64,000 bases of DNA, taken from the NCBI RefSeq assembly GCF_963676685.1, contig NC_092346.1:30207133-30271132 (forward strand), written 5' to 3'. Every line of letters starts with the position of its first letter. Positions within the stretch are counted from its first letter, which is position 1. Source of the DNA: Mytilus edulis. Lineage: Eukaryota > Mollusca > Bivalvia > Mytilida > Mytilidae. Below the pieces are notes generated by a model that saw nothing but the letters and a program-made list of their open reading frames with translations, ran no database searches and was not told the origin of the DNA. A program made the translations under genes and the position numbers. Below, in pieces: positions 1-11,159 of this stretch.

Positions 1-511
1 TATTCCTGTTTTCACGATTTCTTGTCACGAAATTTTTCTGTGTATTGTAAAGGAAATCAATGCTTCTTTTCGCCTACTGATTGCTTTATTTTCTTTTACT
101 ACGAATGCACTTTCATGTAGTTCTATAAACACGTTGTTCTAAAAGTAAATAGTCTCTTCTGTTGTCCACCAAAGAGAGGTCCTGTGTTTTTTATCTGTTG
201 TTTATTTAGAAAAGTTGTGGGCGGGTAGGACCTACAACAATAGTTCGCCTGATGGTGTCATTCTCCTGCCAAATCAGTGAAAAAGTTAGCAAATCTATAG
301 TGTCATTCTAGATCTTTTAATTAAATGTACAACATATAAATCTGCGGTGCGGTAAATGTTAGTATATATGCACTTGTGTTAATTTTTGTCGTAGTTCGTT
401 TGATTTTTTAATGCTCAACTTAGTAATGTTTTGGAGAAGACGTTTTTAAATTGACAAAGTTTAACGTGTGTCTGATCCGTTTGTCCTTTTTCAACAATAA
501 AATACATAGAT
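1..511. other. AT-rich stretch, nothing recognised
   Basis: No coding exon, RNA gene or repeat was recognised. The missing first exon of P450 copy 1 was looked for here, as an ATG followed by a short hydrophobic peptide and a GT donor in phase 0, and was not found. Confidence 0.4.
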
Positions 512-800
512 ATAGGAAGATGTGGTATGAGTGCCAATGAGACAACTCTCCACCAAAGTAACAATTTAATAAAAGTAAACCATTATAGGTCAATGTACGG
601 CCTTCAACACGGAGCCTTGTCTCACACCGAACAACAAGCTATAAAGGGCCCCAAAATTACTGGTGTAAAATAATTCAAACGGGAAAACCAACGGTCTAAT
701 CTATATAAAATTTAAAAAAACGAGAAACGAGAATCACGTATAGATTACATAAACAAACGACAACTACTGTACATCAGATTCCTGACTTAGGACAGGTGCA
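512..800 (+). repeat. Mussel interspersed repeat A, copy 1
   Basis: This is a diverged copy of repeat A. It starts with GATGTGGTATGAGTGCCAATGA and continues through the conserved blocks on fluctuating 'tacggccttcaacac', 'gctataaagggcccc' and 'acaaacgacaac'. It has no coding capacity. The same order of blocks recurs at about 3440, 21740, 29370, 30563 and 31858, and in reverse at 11160 and 35130. Positions 801-1090 hold nothing recognised. Confidence 0.7.
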
Positions 801-1090
801 AACATTTGTATGTTTAAACTTACTAATGTGTGTCATATTTTATATACGAAAACGTATACGTACTGTATTTAAACAATCATCATGATCATATAAATAAAAA
901 TAAGCAAGGAAACAATAATGCAAATGATGATATGAAGTTAACAGCTGTTTTCTTATTATAAACATTTATAAAAATCCAAAGCAAAAGTGTTGCATATTTC
1001 TTTATATTCACATGAAAGAGGCAAATTAAAGTAATTTTCTGTATCTAGACTTTTAAGTGAAACATTTTTACAGCAAAATCTAACATAACA

Positions 1091-1535
1091 TAGAATCATA
1101 TTCAAAACAGTGTGGCTGTGGCCATTGATTAACGACCTAAATTATCCCATTGCCTGGGGCAGATTATGTGAACGTTTGTCTGTAACGACTGCTACTCACT
1201 ATGTACTTGTTAAAGACACTGAAACTGTGGGGTCAAAAAAGGTTCTCAACACCTAAATAAAGAAATTAGAAAAGCTAATCAGGAATAACACGATGTTTTG
1301 ATTTATATCAATAATATAAATCAAAACATAAAGTTATTCCTGATTAATTTTTCGAATTATTTTAATATTAAAGGCGTTAAGAACCTTTGGTGACCCCACA
1401 GTTTAAATTCTATAATAAGTAAGTAGTGAGCAGTTGTCGTTACAGACACACGTTCACCTAACCTGCCCCAGTCAATGGGATCATTTAAGGTTGTCAATCA
1501 ATGGCCACAGCTACACTGTTTTGAATATGATTCTA
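1091..1535. mobile_element. Foldback MITE, family F1, copy 1
   Basis: The whole 445-bp segment is a long imperfect palindrome. The left end GAATCATATTCAAAACAG is mirrored by CTGTTTTGAATATGATTC, with TA on both sides as a likely target duplication. The centre is a near-perfect hairpin around GTTTTGATTTATATCAATAA. It codes for nothing. TA flanks suggest mobilisation by a Tc1/mariner-type transposase (inference). Confidence 0.8.
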
Positions 1536-1856
1536 TTTTTGTATTTGTTGTGAATGGTGGACATTTCATAAAATAATGACATAACATAACAAACAATTGA
1601 ATAGAATACTTAATTTTGTCTAAGTGTTAATGTTACAAGAAGTGTTGTCATTACAAGATTTCAATGGATACGAATGATGGTTGAAAAAATAACAGTGTTT
1701 ACAAAATCGTATGAGAGTAAATTAATTGTTTTCTAATTATTTTTTTACTTGATTAACAGTGATAAGTTTTTCAACATTTCGATATAGCAAGACGAAAGCA
1801 GTGCTTTCAATTTTTCATCACTTGGATATCTACAGTAGTATATGGGAATATGCAAA

Positions 1857-2300
1857 GAATGAAATTCAAAACAGTGTGGCTGTGGCCATTGATTGACACA
1901 TTAAATTCATCCATTGACTGGGACAATTTACGTGAACGTTTGTCTGTAACGACCACTGTTCACGACGTACCTACGATAGACATTTAAACTATAGGGTCAC
2001 CAAAGGTTTCTTAACGCCTTTAATTATAAAATAATTCGAAAAATTAATCAGGAATAACCTGTATGTTTTGATTTATATAATTAATATAAATCAAAACATC
2101 GTGTTATTTCTGATTAATTTTTCGAATTACTTTATTAAGGTGTTGAGAACCTTTGGTGACCCCATAGTTTAAGTGTCTTTAAAAGTACATAGTGAGCAGT
2201 GGTCGTTACATACAAACGTTCACCTAAATTGTCCCAGTCAATGGATGAATTTAATGTGTCAATCAATGGCCACAGCCACACTGTTTTGAATTTCATTCTA
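1857..2300. mobile_element. Foldback MITE, family F1, copy 2
   Basis: This has the same architecture and length as the copy 320 bp upstream. Its ends are GAATGAAATTCAAAACAG and CTGTTTTGAATTTCATTC, with the same central hairpin. The subterminal arms differ from copies 1 and 3, so this is a separate subfamily. It lies about 290 bp before the first visible exon of P450 copy 1. Confidence 0.78.
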
Positions 2301-2589
2301 TGCATATTTCAAATGTTTTGACAATACGGACTAACACTCAATTAAAAGGTCTTTCCAATCTATGAATTGGTTGGCAAAAAAATACACAACACAGAATAAA
2401 CTGTACCACCCTCAAGTAGAAAAGTATGATGAGAAGAGAATACACGCATTTATAGTATAAAGGATACAGTCTATGCAACTTGTCGCAGGTGAAAAAAAAT
2501 GCCATCTTTCATTGATATGCCTGAAATAACACAAATTTTGCTTTTATTAAAAGAGTGACTTTTTCTCTTTTTTTTTTCTTTTTTTTTAG

Positions 2590-3282
2590 ATTCCATGGTT
2601 TAGTAATGGTTCCGTTCCAAAGCCGTCAGGGATTATACAGTATCTGTTACAAAAAACGTTTGAAGATGACAAGTTAAAAAAGTTAGAATTTCTAACACAG
2701 TTTTATCACAAGCAAGGGTTATTTTGTTTTAATGACAAAATCTACATTTTTAATCAGAAGCTAGCACAAACAGCAATCAACAAATTGGAAAAGGGAGCAG
2801 AACATTACTTAGACAACTCTCCACTTAAAGATACATTTTTAGGTTCGTCTCAAAAAAGTCCCGAAACAAGACGTGCTATCGCATCCTTGTTCAGAAAGAC
2901 ATCTATAGAGGAAAGAGCATCTTCGATGACAGAAGATATTAAAAAAATGTGTTTAAAAATGAAGGAAAAATCACTCAGATCTGTGAATATAACTCATTGG
3001 TCGCTACGTCTGGCTCTAGACATTGTCGGTCACGTGCTTTTGCAGTTAGATCTGAATGCTTTGGACGGCGAACAAGATGAATTATTAGAGTGTATGGTGA
3101 CAATTCTCCACAGGTGTTATGCTTTAAATGAAATTTCAACAGACTCTGACGAATTTAAGCAAGCAAACGAGGGCCTTGATCGGATCACTTCAAATATATT
3201 AAAAGATGCTCTGGAAAAAGACGATACTACAATACAGAAACGGCTGGTTGTTCAATTACACGAGGCCTGTGGATTTGAAGAA
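2590..3282 (+). CDS. P450 copy 1, exon 2 (231 codons)
   Basis: This starts in phase 0 after the acceptor AG at 2588-2589 and ends at the donor GTAAGT (3283). It encodes helices A to H, including the conserved stretch SPETRRAIASLFRKTSIEER in the helix C region. The length equals exon 2 of copy 2 exactly. Confidence 0.87.
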
Positions 3283-6200
3283 GTAAGTATTTTCCCGTAG
3301 TTATCGAATCTCATGGTTTTCACTTAAAATAAGTCTGTTTTTTGTTTGTACTAAGTTCAGCAATATTTATATTTATCCTTCCGGAGCACCAGAAATCACC
3401 CCCAAATTTTGGTGGATTTTATGTTGCTTATAAAAAAAAAAAAAATGTGGTATGATTGCCAATGAGACAACTGTCCACAAGAGACCAAAATAACACAGAC
3501 ATTAACAACTATAGGTCACCTAACGGCCTTCAACAATGATCAAAGCCCATACTGCATAGTCAGCTATACAAGGCCCCGATAAGACAATGAAAACAATTCA
3601 AACGAGAAAACTAACGGCCTTATTTATATAAAAAAATTTGTAAGGGTTCCACGGAACCCAGTGTCTCGCCTACTTTTGCTGTTAATCGCAGACTCAACAA
3701 AAATGAGGAAAAACATCAATAAAAATTTCCCTCTCGATACTGTCTTTTGATTGAAAGAAGCTTCCAAGTTTGGTAAAAAATCCAGGATAGTTTATGAATC
3801 TAATAAATGTTTTATAAACATTAACTGCAGACTGTATGTAATGTTAACTGGAAGAAAAACTAAGTCCATTTATAAGTAAAATACGGAAAAAGTGAATAAT
3901 ATCTTATGATCAGAAACAAGCTTTTGTCTAAGTTTGGTAGAAATCCAGGATAATTTAAGAACATTATAAAAATTTTAAAAACTTAAACCACAGAGTGAAT
4001 GTTTTGTTTCTGGCAAAAAAACTAAGTCCATTTATAAGTAAAATACGGAAAAGTGGAAATTTATTTTTACAAAATTTTCTTCTTGATACTATCTTATGAT
4101 CATAAACAAGCTTCTGTCCAAGTTTGGTACAAATCAAGGATAGTTTATGAAAGTTATTAAAATTTTAAAAACTTTAACCACAGAGTGAATGTAATGTTTC
4201 CTCGCAGAAAAACTAAGTCCATTTATAAGTAAAATACGGAAAAGTGGAAATTTATTTTTACAAAATTTTCTTCTTGATACTATCTTATGATCATAAACAA
4301 GTTTCTGTCCAAGTTTGGTACAAATCAAGGATAGTTTATGAAAGTTATAAAATTTTAAAAACTTTAACCACAGAGTGAATGTAATGTTTCCTCGCAGAAA
4401 AACTAAGTCCATTTATAAATAAAATACGGAAAAGTGGAAATTTATTTTTACAAAATTTTCTTCTTGATACTATCTTATGATAATAAACAAGTTTCTGTCC
4501 AAGTTTGGTACAAATCAAGGATAGTTTATGAAAGTTATTAAAATTTTAAAAACTTTAACCACAGAGTGAATGTAATGTTTCCTCGCAGAAAAACTAAGTC
4601 CATTTATAAGTAAAATACGGGAAAAATGGAATTTTATTTTTACAAAATTTACTTCTGGATACTTTTTTATGATCATAAACAAGCTTCTGTCCAAGTTTGG
4701 TAGAAATTCAGTATAGTTTAAGAAAGTTATTAAAATTTCAAAAACTTTAACCACAGAGTGAATATTTGTGGACGCCGACGACGACGACGACGACGCCGAC
4801 GACGACGGAATGTAGGATCGCTTAGTCTCGCTTTTTCGACTAAAGTCGAAGGCTCGACAAAAATGAACGAAAAACAAATATGTAACACATAAACAAACGA
4901 CAACCACTGAATTACAGGCTCCTGACTTGGGACAGGCACATACTTAAATAATGTGGCGGGGTTAAACATGTTAGCGGGATTCCAACCCTCCCCTAACCTG
5001 GGACAGTGGTATAACAGAGGGTCTGAATGGGGGAGGGGGGGATATGTTATTCTGTAAACATTTGTTTTTCACCCCTTTTTTCTCTAATCTTTAAAAAAAA
5101 TAACCCCTTTTTTCTCTAATCTTCATTTTTTTGCCCGTTATTCTCGAATTTTCATTCTTTAAGGGCATTATTCTTTAATCATTTAACCCCATCCAAACCC
5201 TCATAACAGTACAACATAAGAACGAACTATGAAAATCAGTTGAAAAAGTTAAGTGTACTATTTTTTGTCTGTTTGTCTTTTTCTTTTTTAGCCATGGCAA
5301 TTTAAAGTTTATTTTCGATTTCGAAGTCCCTTTGGTAACTTTCGCCATATGTATATAGGGAGGATAAACAAGGGAACGAATACTTCACAAACATACAACT
5401 TTAAATGTTACTGTGTGTCAAGTCAAATATATAAAAACAAACAGGCATTCTAGAAGAAACAGAGAGATTGCTTTTGAATTTCAATTTTTAAACATTTCAT
5501 TATAAGGCCAAATAAAAAAGTATGTGTGGTTCCAGTTACATCTGAAAAAAAGTTAGGGTAGGTAGCTAGGGATTTTTTTTTATTTTATGGGTTTTTTTTT
5601 ACATTGAGTCTATGGGAGCAACATTCTGACTTTAACAGTGCTTAATGAAAAATGACAATAAAATCTTTAGGGTAGGCTATTTTTAAGCCGAAAAAGTAGG
5701 GACGGTAGGGTTACTGGAACCACACATATATTTTTATTTGGCCTAATCATCTAACCATCCTTTCTTTCACAATAGTGTGACAAATAAACATTATTTCTTA
5801 TAATTTCAGGCTAAGGACAATATGAAGCTTTTTCTGATGGCCGGAACAGAAACAACAGCTTCGTCTATTCCAGTTGTGTTTTCCTTGCTAACTGATTACC
5901 CTCACATACAGGTACGTGCTAATTTTTTGCATGAAGTTCATGCTTATATATTGGCGAGTTTTGGATGTGTCTATGGGCCACTCGATATCTCTCGGCCAGA
6001 AGTCAGAATAAAATTCTCGGAACGTCTCGAAAGTTTTCGGTCATCTATACAGGTCTTCACAGGTTGTTATCTACGTCTTTGATATGGTCCCTTGATGGCC
6101 CTTGACGACGCAATTATATGTGTTTTAAAACGACCACTGTACACTGTGTGTATCTGGGTCAATTATAACGTGGTAGTGTCTGTTGTCTCGATAACATGTA

Positions 6201-9200
6201 AACAAATTATGTTTGAAGATTCAACCACGGGATACTGTGTATTTCATCATAGACTTACGGGATAGAACATTCTGTTTAAAATGTTAATTTTAGATCGGAA
6301 AACAGAAAGATAATATTCTTATCAAAAGAATTTAATTCAATCGGAATCAAAGAAATATATAAAAAATATATAATACTTTATTTATGTTTCTGAAGAAACT
6401 AACAATGATTGAAATCAGAATATTTTCAGAGTTTCAATTAAGAAATAAGTATTTTATATGACAAGATACTCTGCTTTGGTATTTTTAAATATTCATTTGT
6501 AAAGGAAACATAAAAATTAAATCCAAATAAATTCTTGCATCCTACAAAAAATGTTTATAAACAATAATCATTATATTTCTACGTTAATTATTTCATACCA
6601 TTTTAGTATTTAGCCGGGTTTTATGAGTAATTATTATTTATTTTTTTGTATTATAATATATCCATAAAACGGAAAGTAAAATAAATTTATTAAATATTTA
6701 AATTTTAAACGGTCGTGAACAAAAATACTTGTTTGTTTTCAATTCATAAAGCATGATTTTAAATCCTTGCAGCTCACAACAACCGCAAAAATAATTTACA
6801 ATAATCACAATAAAATTTAATTACAACCATAATGTTGATTATTTTATACTGTTTTAGTATGGATTTAGAAGTCTTTGCTTATATTTTGTATAGTAATATT
6901 CACATAGTGGAATGTTAGAATTTAAAAGTAGATTCATTCGATAAATAAAATGTCCATCCGTAAATACTTGACGTTCGTGTTTATTGATATTATATATATT
7001 CAAAAGAATTTGAAAAAAAAATACTGACCGGAACGTTAGTTTATTATAAAATTTTAATTCAATTTTTGTTTGTTTGTTTTAATAGTTTAACCTTATAGCA
7101 TCTACATATTTGTACTATGGTACGGTTTTGAAAATTGTATTCATTGTGTTGACCAACTATCCTACACGTCTTGATTCATTTACCTAATACTAGTAGATCA
7201 CATTTCAAAAGCACACTATCGGTTTGCGTTCTCACAAATTCCGGATAAAATGTCAATGAATCCTGAGTCAAAACATTTAGTGTAGGCCGTTTGACATTCG
7301 AATTCAACTATTAGATTAAGATATGTGATGACGCAAATGTGTATTCTTTTCCTGAGCTTTCTATTTACACTTCGTGCGCTAAAATACTACTTGCATGCAA
7401 TACTATTAAATTCACTCGTGAAAGCTTATTTTCGTTTTTGTTATCTAAATTCAGGACACGGCAGAAAGAGCTTTACATATGACTTCCAAGCACGATCATT
7501 ACTAACTGTATTCTAACCTCGAGTTGTTTCTCTTTTGTTTCTTTTTTGAGTCACTGTCCTATTATACACTTTTACCTTTTCGAAAAGCTAAGGATTGTCT
7601 ACCCAAGGAATAGATTCCTTAACTTTGTAATGTATTTAGCCTTTTAACTTTTTTCATTCGAGCGTCACTGATGCTTTTTTTTGTAGACTTAACTCGTGTC
7701 TGGCGTACATCCTTTTAATTCTGGTATCTTTTTATATCTACATACCTTTTTATATATTGTTTTTTAAAGTGTGCACAGGTTTATAAACTTCTGAATTAAG
7801 AAATTCTTCGGCAAAACTAAGTTTCCCTGTAGAATGTTTGAATTGATTTAAGTAAAATCAGGAAATCCTTAAAGTTTGAGATGTTTTATGAGACCAAAAT
7901 AAGTCTCTCCATAAGAGGTCCCAATCAATTGCATGCCACAGGTTTAACCGCATACAACATCTAACATGAGTAAAGACAGCTTCAAATACGAGTCGGATAT
8001 GATAGATAAAATAAATACATCCTGAATTCCAGATGATAAAGCAAACTGAGTGCATAAAATATTGCGAAAGGTTTGTGCAATTTGCATAAGTCATCTGGTT
8101 AGTAGGATTGCCAAAGGGTTATAATCGAGAGAAAAAAATATGTGCATTCCCAAGTGATAAATATAATAGTCGAGCTTTAAAATAGCTATTCAAATAAAAG
8201 CTGTAAATATATACTTTCAACTGGCTTCTTCTTTTCACAGTCAATTATTTCAATTTAAAAGCAAACACAAATTCAGCAACAATCTTTTGGTGACCCGGCA
8301 GTCAGGGGTCTTAGGTTCATGTATTGCTTTTCTTTTTTTTAAAGAAAGCAATTTGTTTTTTTAATTTTAAACTGGAATTGTTAGATCGAGTATGTCAAAT
8401 TTCCGTCTAATCTTGTAAGATGTGTCTGTGTAGTTCCAGATGGTGAAGGTCCCAAGAGTTCCAAATGGTAAATTTGAAATCATCCCTTCGTAAATTTTAC
8501 GGACGCCATCACGAGTTGGTTGACCGTTCTGGAATTACTGTTTCACAGATGATATCGGATATGTTCCTTATGTCAAACGTCAATCCCCTTCCCTTTTCAC
8601 GATTGTGACCCACCGAATAAGACTATTTACCAGGTTTATAATAACATAAGCGTCACGACGGGTGCCACATGTGCAGCAAGATCTGCTTACCCTTCCGGAG
8701 CACCTGAGATAACCCCCAGCTGGAGTGGAGTTTGTGTTTAGTCTTTAGTTTTCTATGTTGTGTCTTGTGTAAATATGATTTGTCTGTTTGTCTTTTTCTT
8801 TTTTTAGCCATTGTGTTGTCAGTTTATTTTTGATCTATGAGTTTGGCTGACCCTCTCTTATAAGTAATTTACCTCTAAATATAATTTTGCTTGTCTGTGT
8901 CGGTTGCTTGCTGCTTCTTAAAGTCGAGGTTTACCAAATACACCTCCTACATGTCTTTAGACCATTTTGTTTAACATAAAACAACACAAAATTGAAAAAT
9001 CATATATGTTCAATTATAGCTCATTAATTTTTTAATTTTGATCGTTAATTTTTTTTGAATTTTATCATACAAATTGACTAAGCATACAGCAATATCATAG
9101 CCTGTAAAATTCGAAAAAATTAACACAATCTGTCATTAATGAAACATTGTTTTTTCGAAGGAAGAACTCAGAGATGAAGCAATTGATCGCTGGTCTGAAT

Positions 9201-10089
9201 TGATGGCAGAACCTACCACGTCTTTACCAAAAATAGAAAGTATGATTAAAGAGGTCCTAAGACTTTATCCAATAGCACCTTTCATTAGCAGACAGAACAA
9301 TGTTCCTGTAAACCTGGGAAACATACACTTGGATGAACATGTAAGTTTCAACACATAATGCAGTATATTTGTAAACCTTAGCTTTAACAGAGAATCAAGT
9401 TTCTGCAATGCTAGCTACTTTTTTTTTGTTATTCTAAGAATAATTGTTAATCCAACGGAAAATGCACATAAATGTGTTATACGCCATTTACTTTAAGATT
9501 AAATATTTTTTTTCTTGCAGTTATTGATGTGATAACTGCGTCTGCATGTTAATTGAGTCCTAATGGCTTCAATACTTGTATCGTTTGTTAGTCAGAGGTC
9601 TATTTAACACACCAAAAACCTCTAGAAAAAAAATGTGTTATATCTTTATAGATTATCAAAGAATTATTAGATAAAACAAACATGTTCCATTCCTTATTTA
9701 GATTAAGTTAACTTAAATTATATGATACTTCTAGTATTTGCTCATTTTTTTGACTATATATTTCATTTCAGAGTGATGTCGTTATTTTCACCTGGGGAAT
9801 TCACAGATCTCCATACCTGTGGAAAGATTCAAAAGTATTTAAACCATTCCGCTTTCTTGGAGAGGAAGCTTTGCATTCAAACATGTATATACCATTTGGA
9901 GCAAGCTCTCGAGTGTGTATTGGACAACATATGGCGGTTCTGGAACTGCGATTAGCTATTGCAATCTTACTTCATACGTTTACATTTTCAAAGAACCAAT
10001 CCACACCAGACTTAAAGTTTGTTGTTGACTGGGCCCATGCTGTTGTGCACCCAGATAAAGATATGATGTTTACATTACAGAATGTTTAA
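2590..10089 (+). CDS. Cytochrome P450 monooxygenase, copy 1 (exons 2-5; first exon not found)
   Basis: A haem-thiolate monooxygenase that would insert oxygen into a substrate using electrons from a reductase. Four exons are seen at 2590-3282, 5810-5911, 9161-9340 and 9772-10089, all joined in phase 0 and giving 430 residues. They carry the helix I motif AGTETT (exon 3), the ExxR motif KEVLRL (exon 4), the FKPFRF region and the haem loop FGASSRVCIG (exon 5), with the cysteine present. The glycine normal at the fourth loop position is serine here. Exon 2 opens right after a pyrimidine-rich acceptor with no ATG, so an upstream exon of about 25 residues must exist outside the window or be lost. 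There are no frameshifts or stops. The closest relative in view is the copy at 53750-61794. The family resembles animal CYP3/CYP4-like proteins, but I cannot assign a subfamily. Confidence 0.88.
3766..4770 (+). repeat. 190-bp tandem repeat array, about six units
   Basis: The marker AAGTTTGGTA recurs at 3766, 3930, 4120, 4311, 4501 and 4693, giving spacings of 164, 190, 191, 190 and 192 bp. The central units are nearly identical and the outer ones more diverged. Long minus-strand reading frames across this array are only products of the repetition. Confidence 0.88.
4771..4806 (+). repeat. GAC/GCC trinucleotide microsatellite
   Basis: About twelve triplets of GAC with interspersed GCC directly follow the last 190-bp unit, inside the Helentron-like element. 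Confidence 0.85.
5018..5202. mobile_element. 185-bp hAT-like MITE with target duplication and empty site
   Basis: Inverted ends GAGGGTCTGAATGGGG and CCCCATCCAAACCCTC bound a 185-bp AT-rich body with no coding capacity. ATAACAG flanks it on both sides (5011-5017 and 5203-5209). The uninterrupted repeat A copies near 30910 and 32090 have this word once, as TATAACAGTACAAC, which is the empty site. A 7-8 bp duplication fits the hAT superfamily. Confidence 0.8.
5505..5744. mobile_element. 240-bp foldback MITE in P450 copy 1 intron
   Basis: The ends AGGCCAAATAAAAAAGTATG and its near complement before GGCCT (5709-5744) form inverted repeats of about 35 bp that include TGTGTGGTTCCAGT. The interior is AT-rich and non-coding. 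It ends 65 bp before the acceptor of exon 3. Confidence 0.75.
5810..5911 (+). CDS. P450 copy 1, exon 3 (34 codons, helix I)
   Basis: Acceptor CAG at 5807-5809 and donor GTACGT at 5912. It encodes the oxygen-activating AGTETT motif of helix I. 30 of 34 residues match exon 3 of copy 2. The open frame past the donor is intron read-through. Confidence 0.87.
5912..9160 (+). other. Intron of P450 copy 1, mostly unremarkable AT-rich DNA
   Basis: A 3249-bp intron. It contains a decayed piece of repeat D (about 7560-7730, with the ATTCGAGCGTCACTGATG word) and the reverse-transcriptase tail at 8440-8880. Nothing else was recognised between 5912 and 7560 or between 7730 and 8440. Confidence 0.7.
8440..8880 (+). 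pseudogene. 3' relic of a reverse-transcriptase element with tail repeat T
   Basis: Plus-strand reading gives a C-terminal peptide, including KFYGRHHELVDRSGITVSQM, of the Penelope-like reverse transcriptases common in mussels. It runs without a break into tail repeat T (CCTTCCGGAGCACCTGAGAT at about 8692). The coding part has internal stops. The same coding-to-tail order recurs in reverse at 62810-63720. The element class is my recognition, not a search result. Confidence 0.65.
9161..9340 (+). CDS. P450 copy 1, exon 4 (60 codons, ExxR)
   Basis: Acceptor AAG at 9158-9160 and donor GTAAGT at 9341. It encodes helix J to K, with the conserved ExxR in KEVLRL followed by YPIAPFISRQNN. Length equals exon 4 of copy 2 and 49 of 60 residues match. 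Confidence 0.87.
9772..10089 (+). CDS. P450 copy 1, exon 5 (haem loop and C terminus)
   Basis: Acceptor CAG at 9769-9771; stop TAA at 10087-10089. It carries GIHRSPYLWKDSKVF, FKPFRF and the haem loop FGASSRVCIGQ. The protein ends three residues earlier than copy 2. 84 of 105 residues match by hand count. Confidence 0.87.
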   Translation, partial: SDVVIFTWGIHRSPYLWKDSKVFKPFRFLGEEALHSNMYIPFGASSRVCIGQHMAVLELRLAIAILLHTFTFSKNQSTPDLKFVVDWAHAVVHPDKDMMFTLQNV

Positions 10090-10100
10090 TTGTCTTTTAA

Positions 10101-10317
10101 TAGGGCTCTTCACTGTTAATTCGGCCATATTGGATAGGGGCAGATTTTCATAATGAAGGTAAAAATGGTGTGAAAAATACGGGAAAACGTCTTTAAAACA
10201 GAGCAGTTGCTTGGCAGCATGCATAGAATTTCCCATACTTTCATACTATTTCCACCTCTTTTAAAAAAAATCTTCCCCTCTCAAAAATATAGCTGAACTA
10301 ACCGCAAAGAGCCCTAT
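10101..10317. mobile_element. 217-bp foldback MITE just after P450 copy 1 stop
   Basis: Ends TAGGGCTCTT and AAGAGCCCTA form imperfect inverted repeats of about 24 bp, with an AT-rich non-coding interior. It starts 11 bp after the stop, so it probably lies in the 3' untranslated region. Confidence 0.65.
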
Positions 10318-10501
10318 CCTTAATAACATGCATTTCAAAACAGCTTGGACAAAAGATGCATTGGCTAACGGGTATTGGTATATGTGGCTAACGGGTATTG
10401 CTATATGGTAACAATAATATTGCTACATTTGTCGATTGGGCTATATTCATGACCAATTTCAGAAAATTTAAAAGTTACAATATGAGCACTAAAACGAGTT
10501 A

Positions 10502-10507
10502 AATAAA
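10502..10507 (+). terminator. Candidate polyadenylation signal for P450 copy 1
   Basis: An AATAAA hexamer about 410 bp after the stop codon, beyond the foldback element. AT-rich DNA makes chance matches common. Confidence 0.3.
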
Positions 10508-11159
10508 ACATTCAGTGCCAAATATTTCTTTGTACTTTTTACGCAAGACATTTTTTACATAGTCAATGCCAATCACGATAAAGTTAAGCCGTCATTCAAA
10601 TCAATGACTCATTCATTGCTGTGACTAATGCCGTTTTGCATTAGTAAATCTATTCAGGAACGTTTAGATTAAGTTACTGTTTGAAAATTGAGCTGCTTGA
10701 GAAAATCTATACAACAGGACAAACTTTATCTTTTATTGCGTATTTGAATGTACCAAAATTTATCAAATGTCTTATACATGCACATATATAAGCGCACTCG
10801 CACAAGGTTGGTTTCTATCTGATATTTTAGAGCAGGTTTGACATGTATGCGTTTCAAAGTACGATACAAGAAAGTTCTGTATTAGACGATTATTGCTTGC
10901 AGATTTCAACATAAGGTTGAACATGTTTATCTAGTCTTAGATGCATGATTTTTTTCATTAGTTGTTAGTGGCTTTGAACTAGCTGTCAGTAACTGCGAGT
11001 ACTCTCAGATCTGTATTTAGTGTATTTTTGTTGTTGTGATATGCAAGTACCTGGCCACGTCAACTCTGTGAAGTATTTGAATTTGTATCCATTTGTTGAG
11101 TTTAGCCTTCTCAACTGATTTTTATAGTTCAGTCTTATGTTGTGCTGTTACACCACTGT

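Larger units (their letters stand above)
3637..4858 (+). mobile_element. Helentron/pearl-like non-autonomous element with tandem array
   Basis: An insertion of about 1.2 kb in an A-run of repeat A. It has a short left end (GTAAGGGTTCCACGGAACCC, itself a small palindrome), a 190-bp tandem array, a GAC/GCC microsatellite and a right end with a perfect 7-bp hairpin, TTCGACT-AA-AGTCGAA (4835-4850), shortly before the boundary. This order of core repeats, microsatellite and terminal hairpin is that of bivalve pearl-type Helentrons. No helicase gene is present. The class is inferred from structure. Confidence 0.62.
3437..5250 (+). repeat. Repeat A copy interrupted by two younger insertions
   Basis: The left part (3437-3636) and the right parts (4859-5017 and 5203-5250) join into one continuous repeat A when compared with the uninterrupted copies at 30563-30960 and 31858-32135. 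The two breaks are the Helentron-like element and the hAT-like MITE listed next. Confidence 0.78.
3283..5809 (+). other. Intron of P450 copy 1 filled with nested repeats
   Basis: A GTAAGT..CAG intron of 2527 bp. In order it holds a fragment of tail repeat T (about 3376-3434), a copy of repeat A (3437-5250) split by two insertions, another T fragment (about 5255-5345) and a 240-bp foldback (5505-5744). Copy 2 has only 211 bp at this position. Confidence 0.8.

Noticed and set aside
4134..4969. Overlapping minus-strand open frames of 79-130 codons
   Set aside because: They are translations of the 190-bp tandem array and GAC microsatellite; repeated peptides follow the DNA period.
5822..6082. 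86-codon frame as a separate gene
   Set aside because: It is P450 exon 3 read past its GTACGT donor into the intron.
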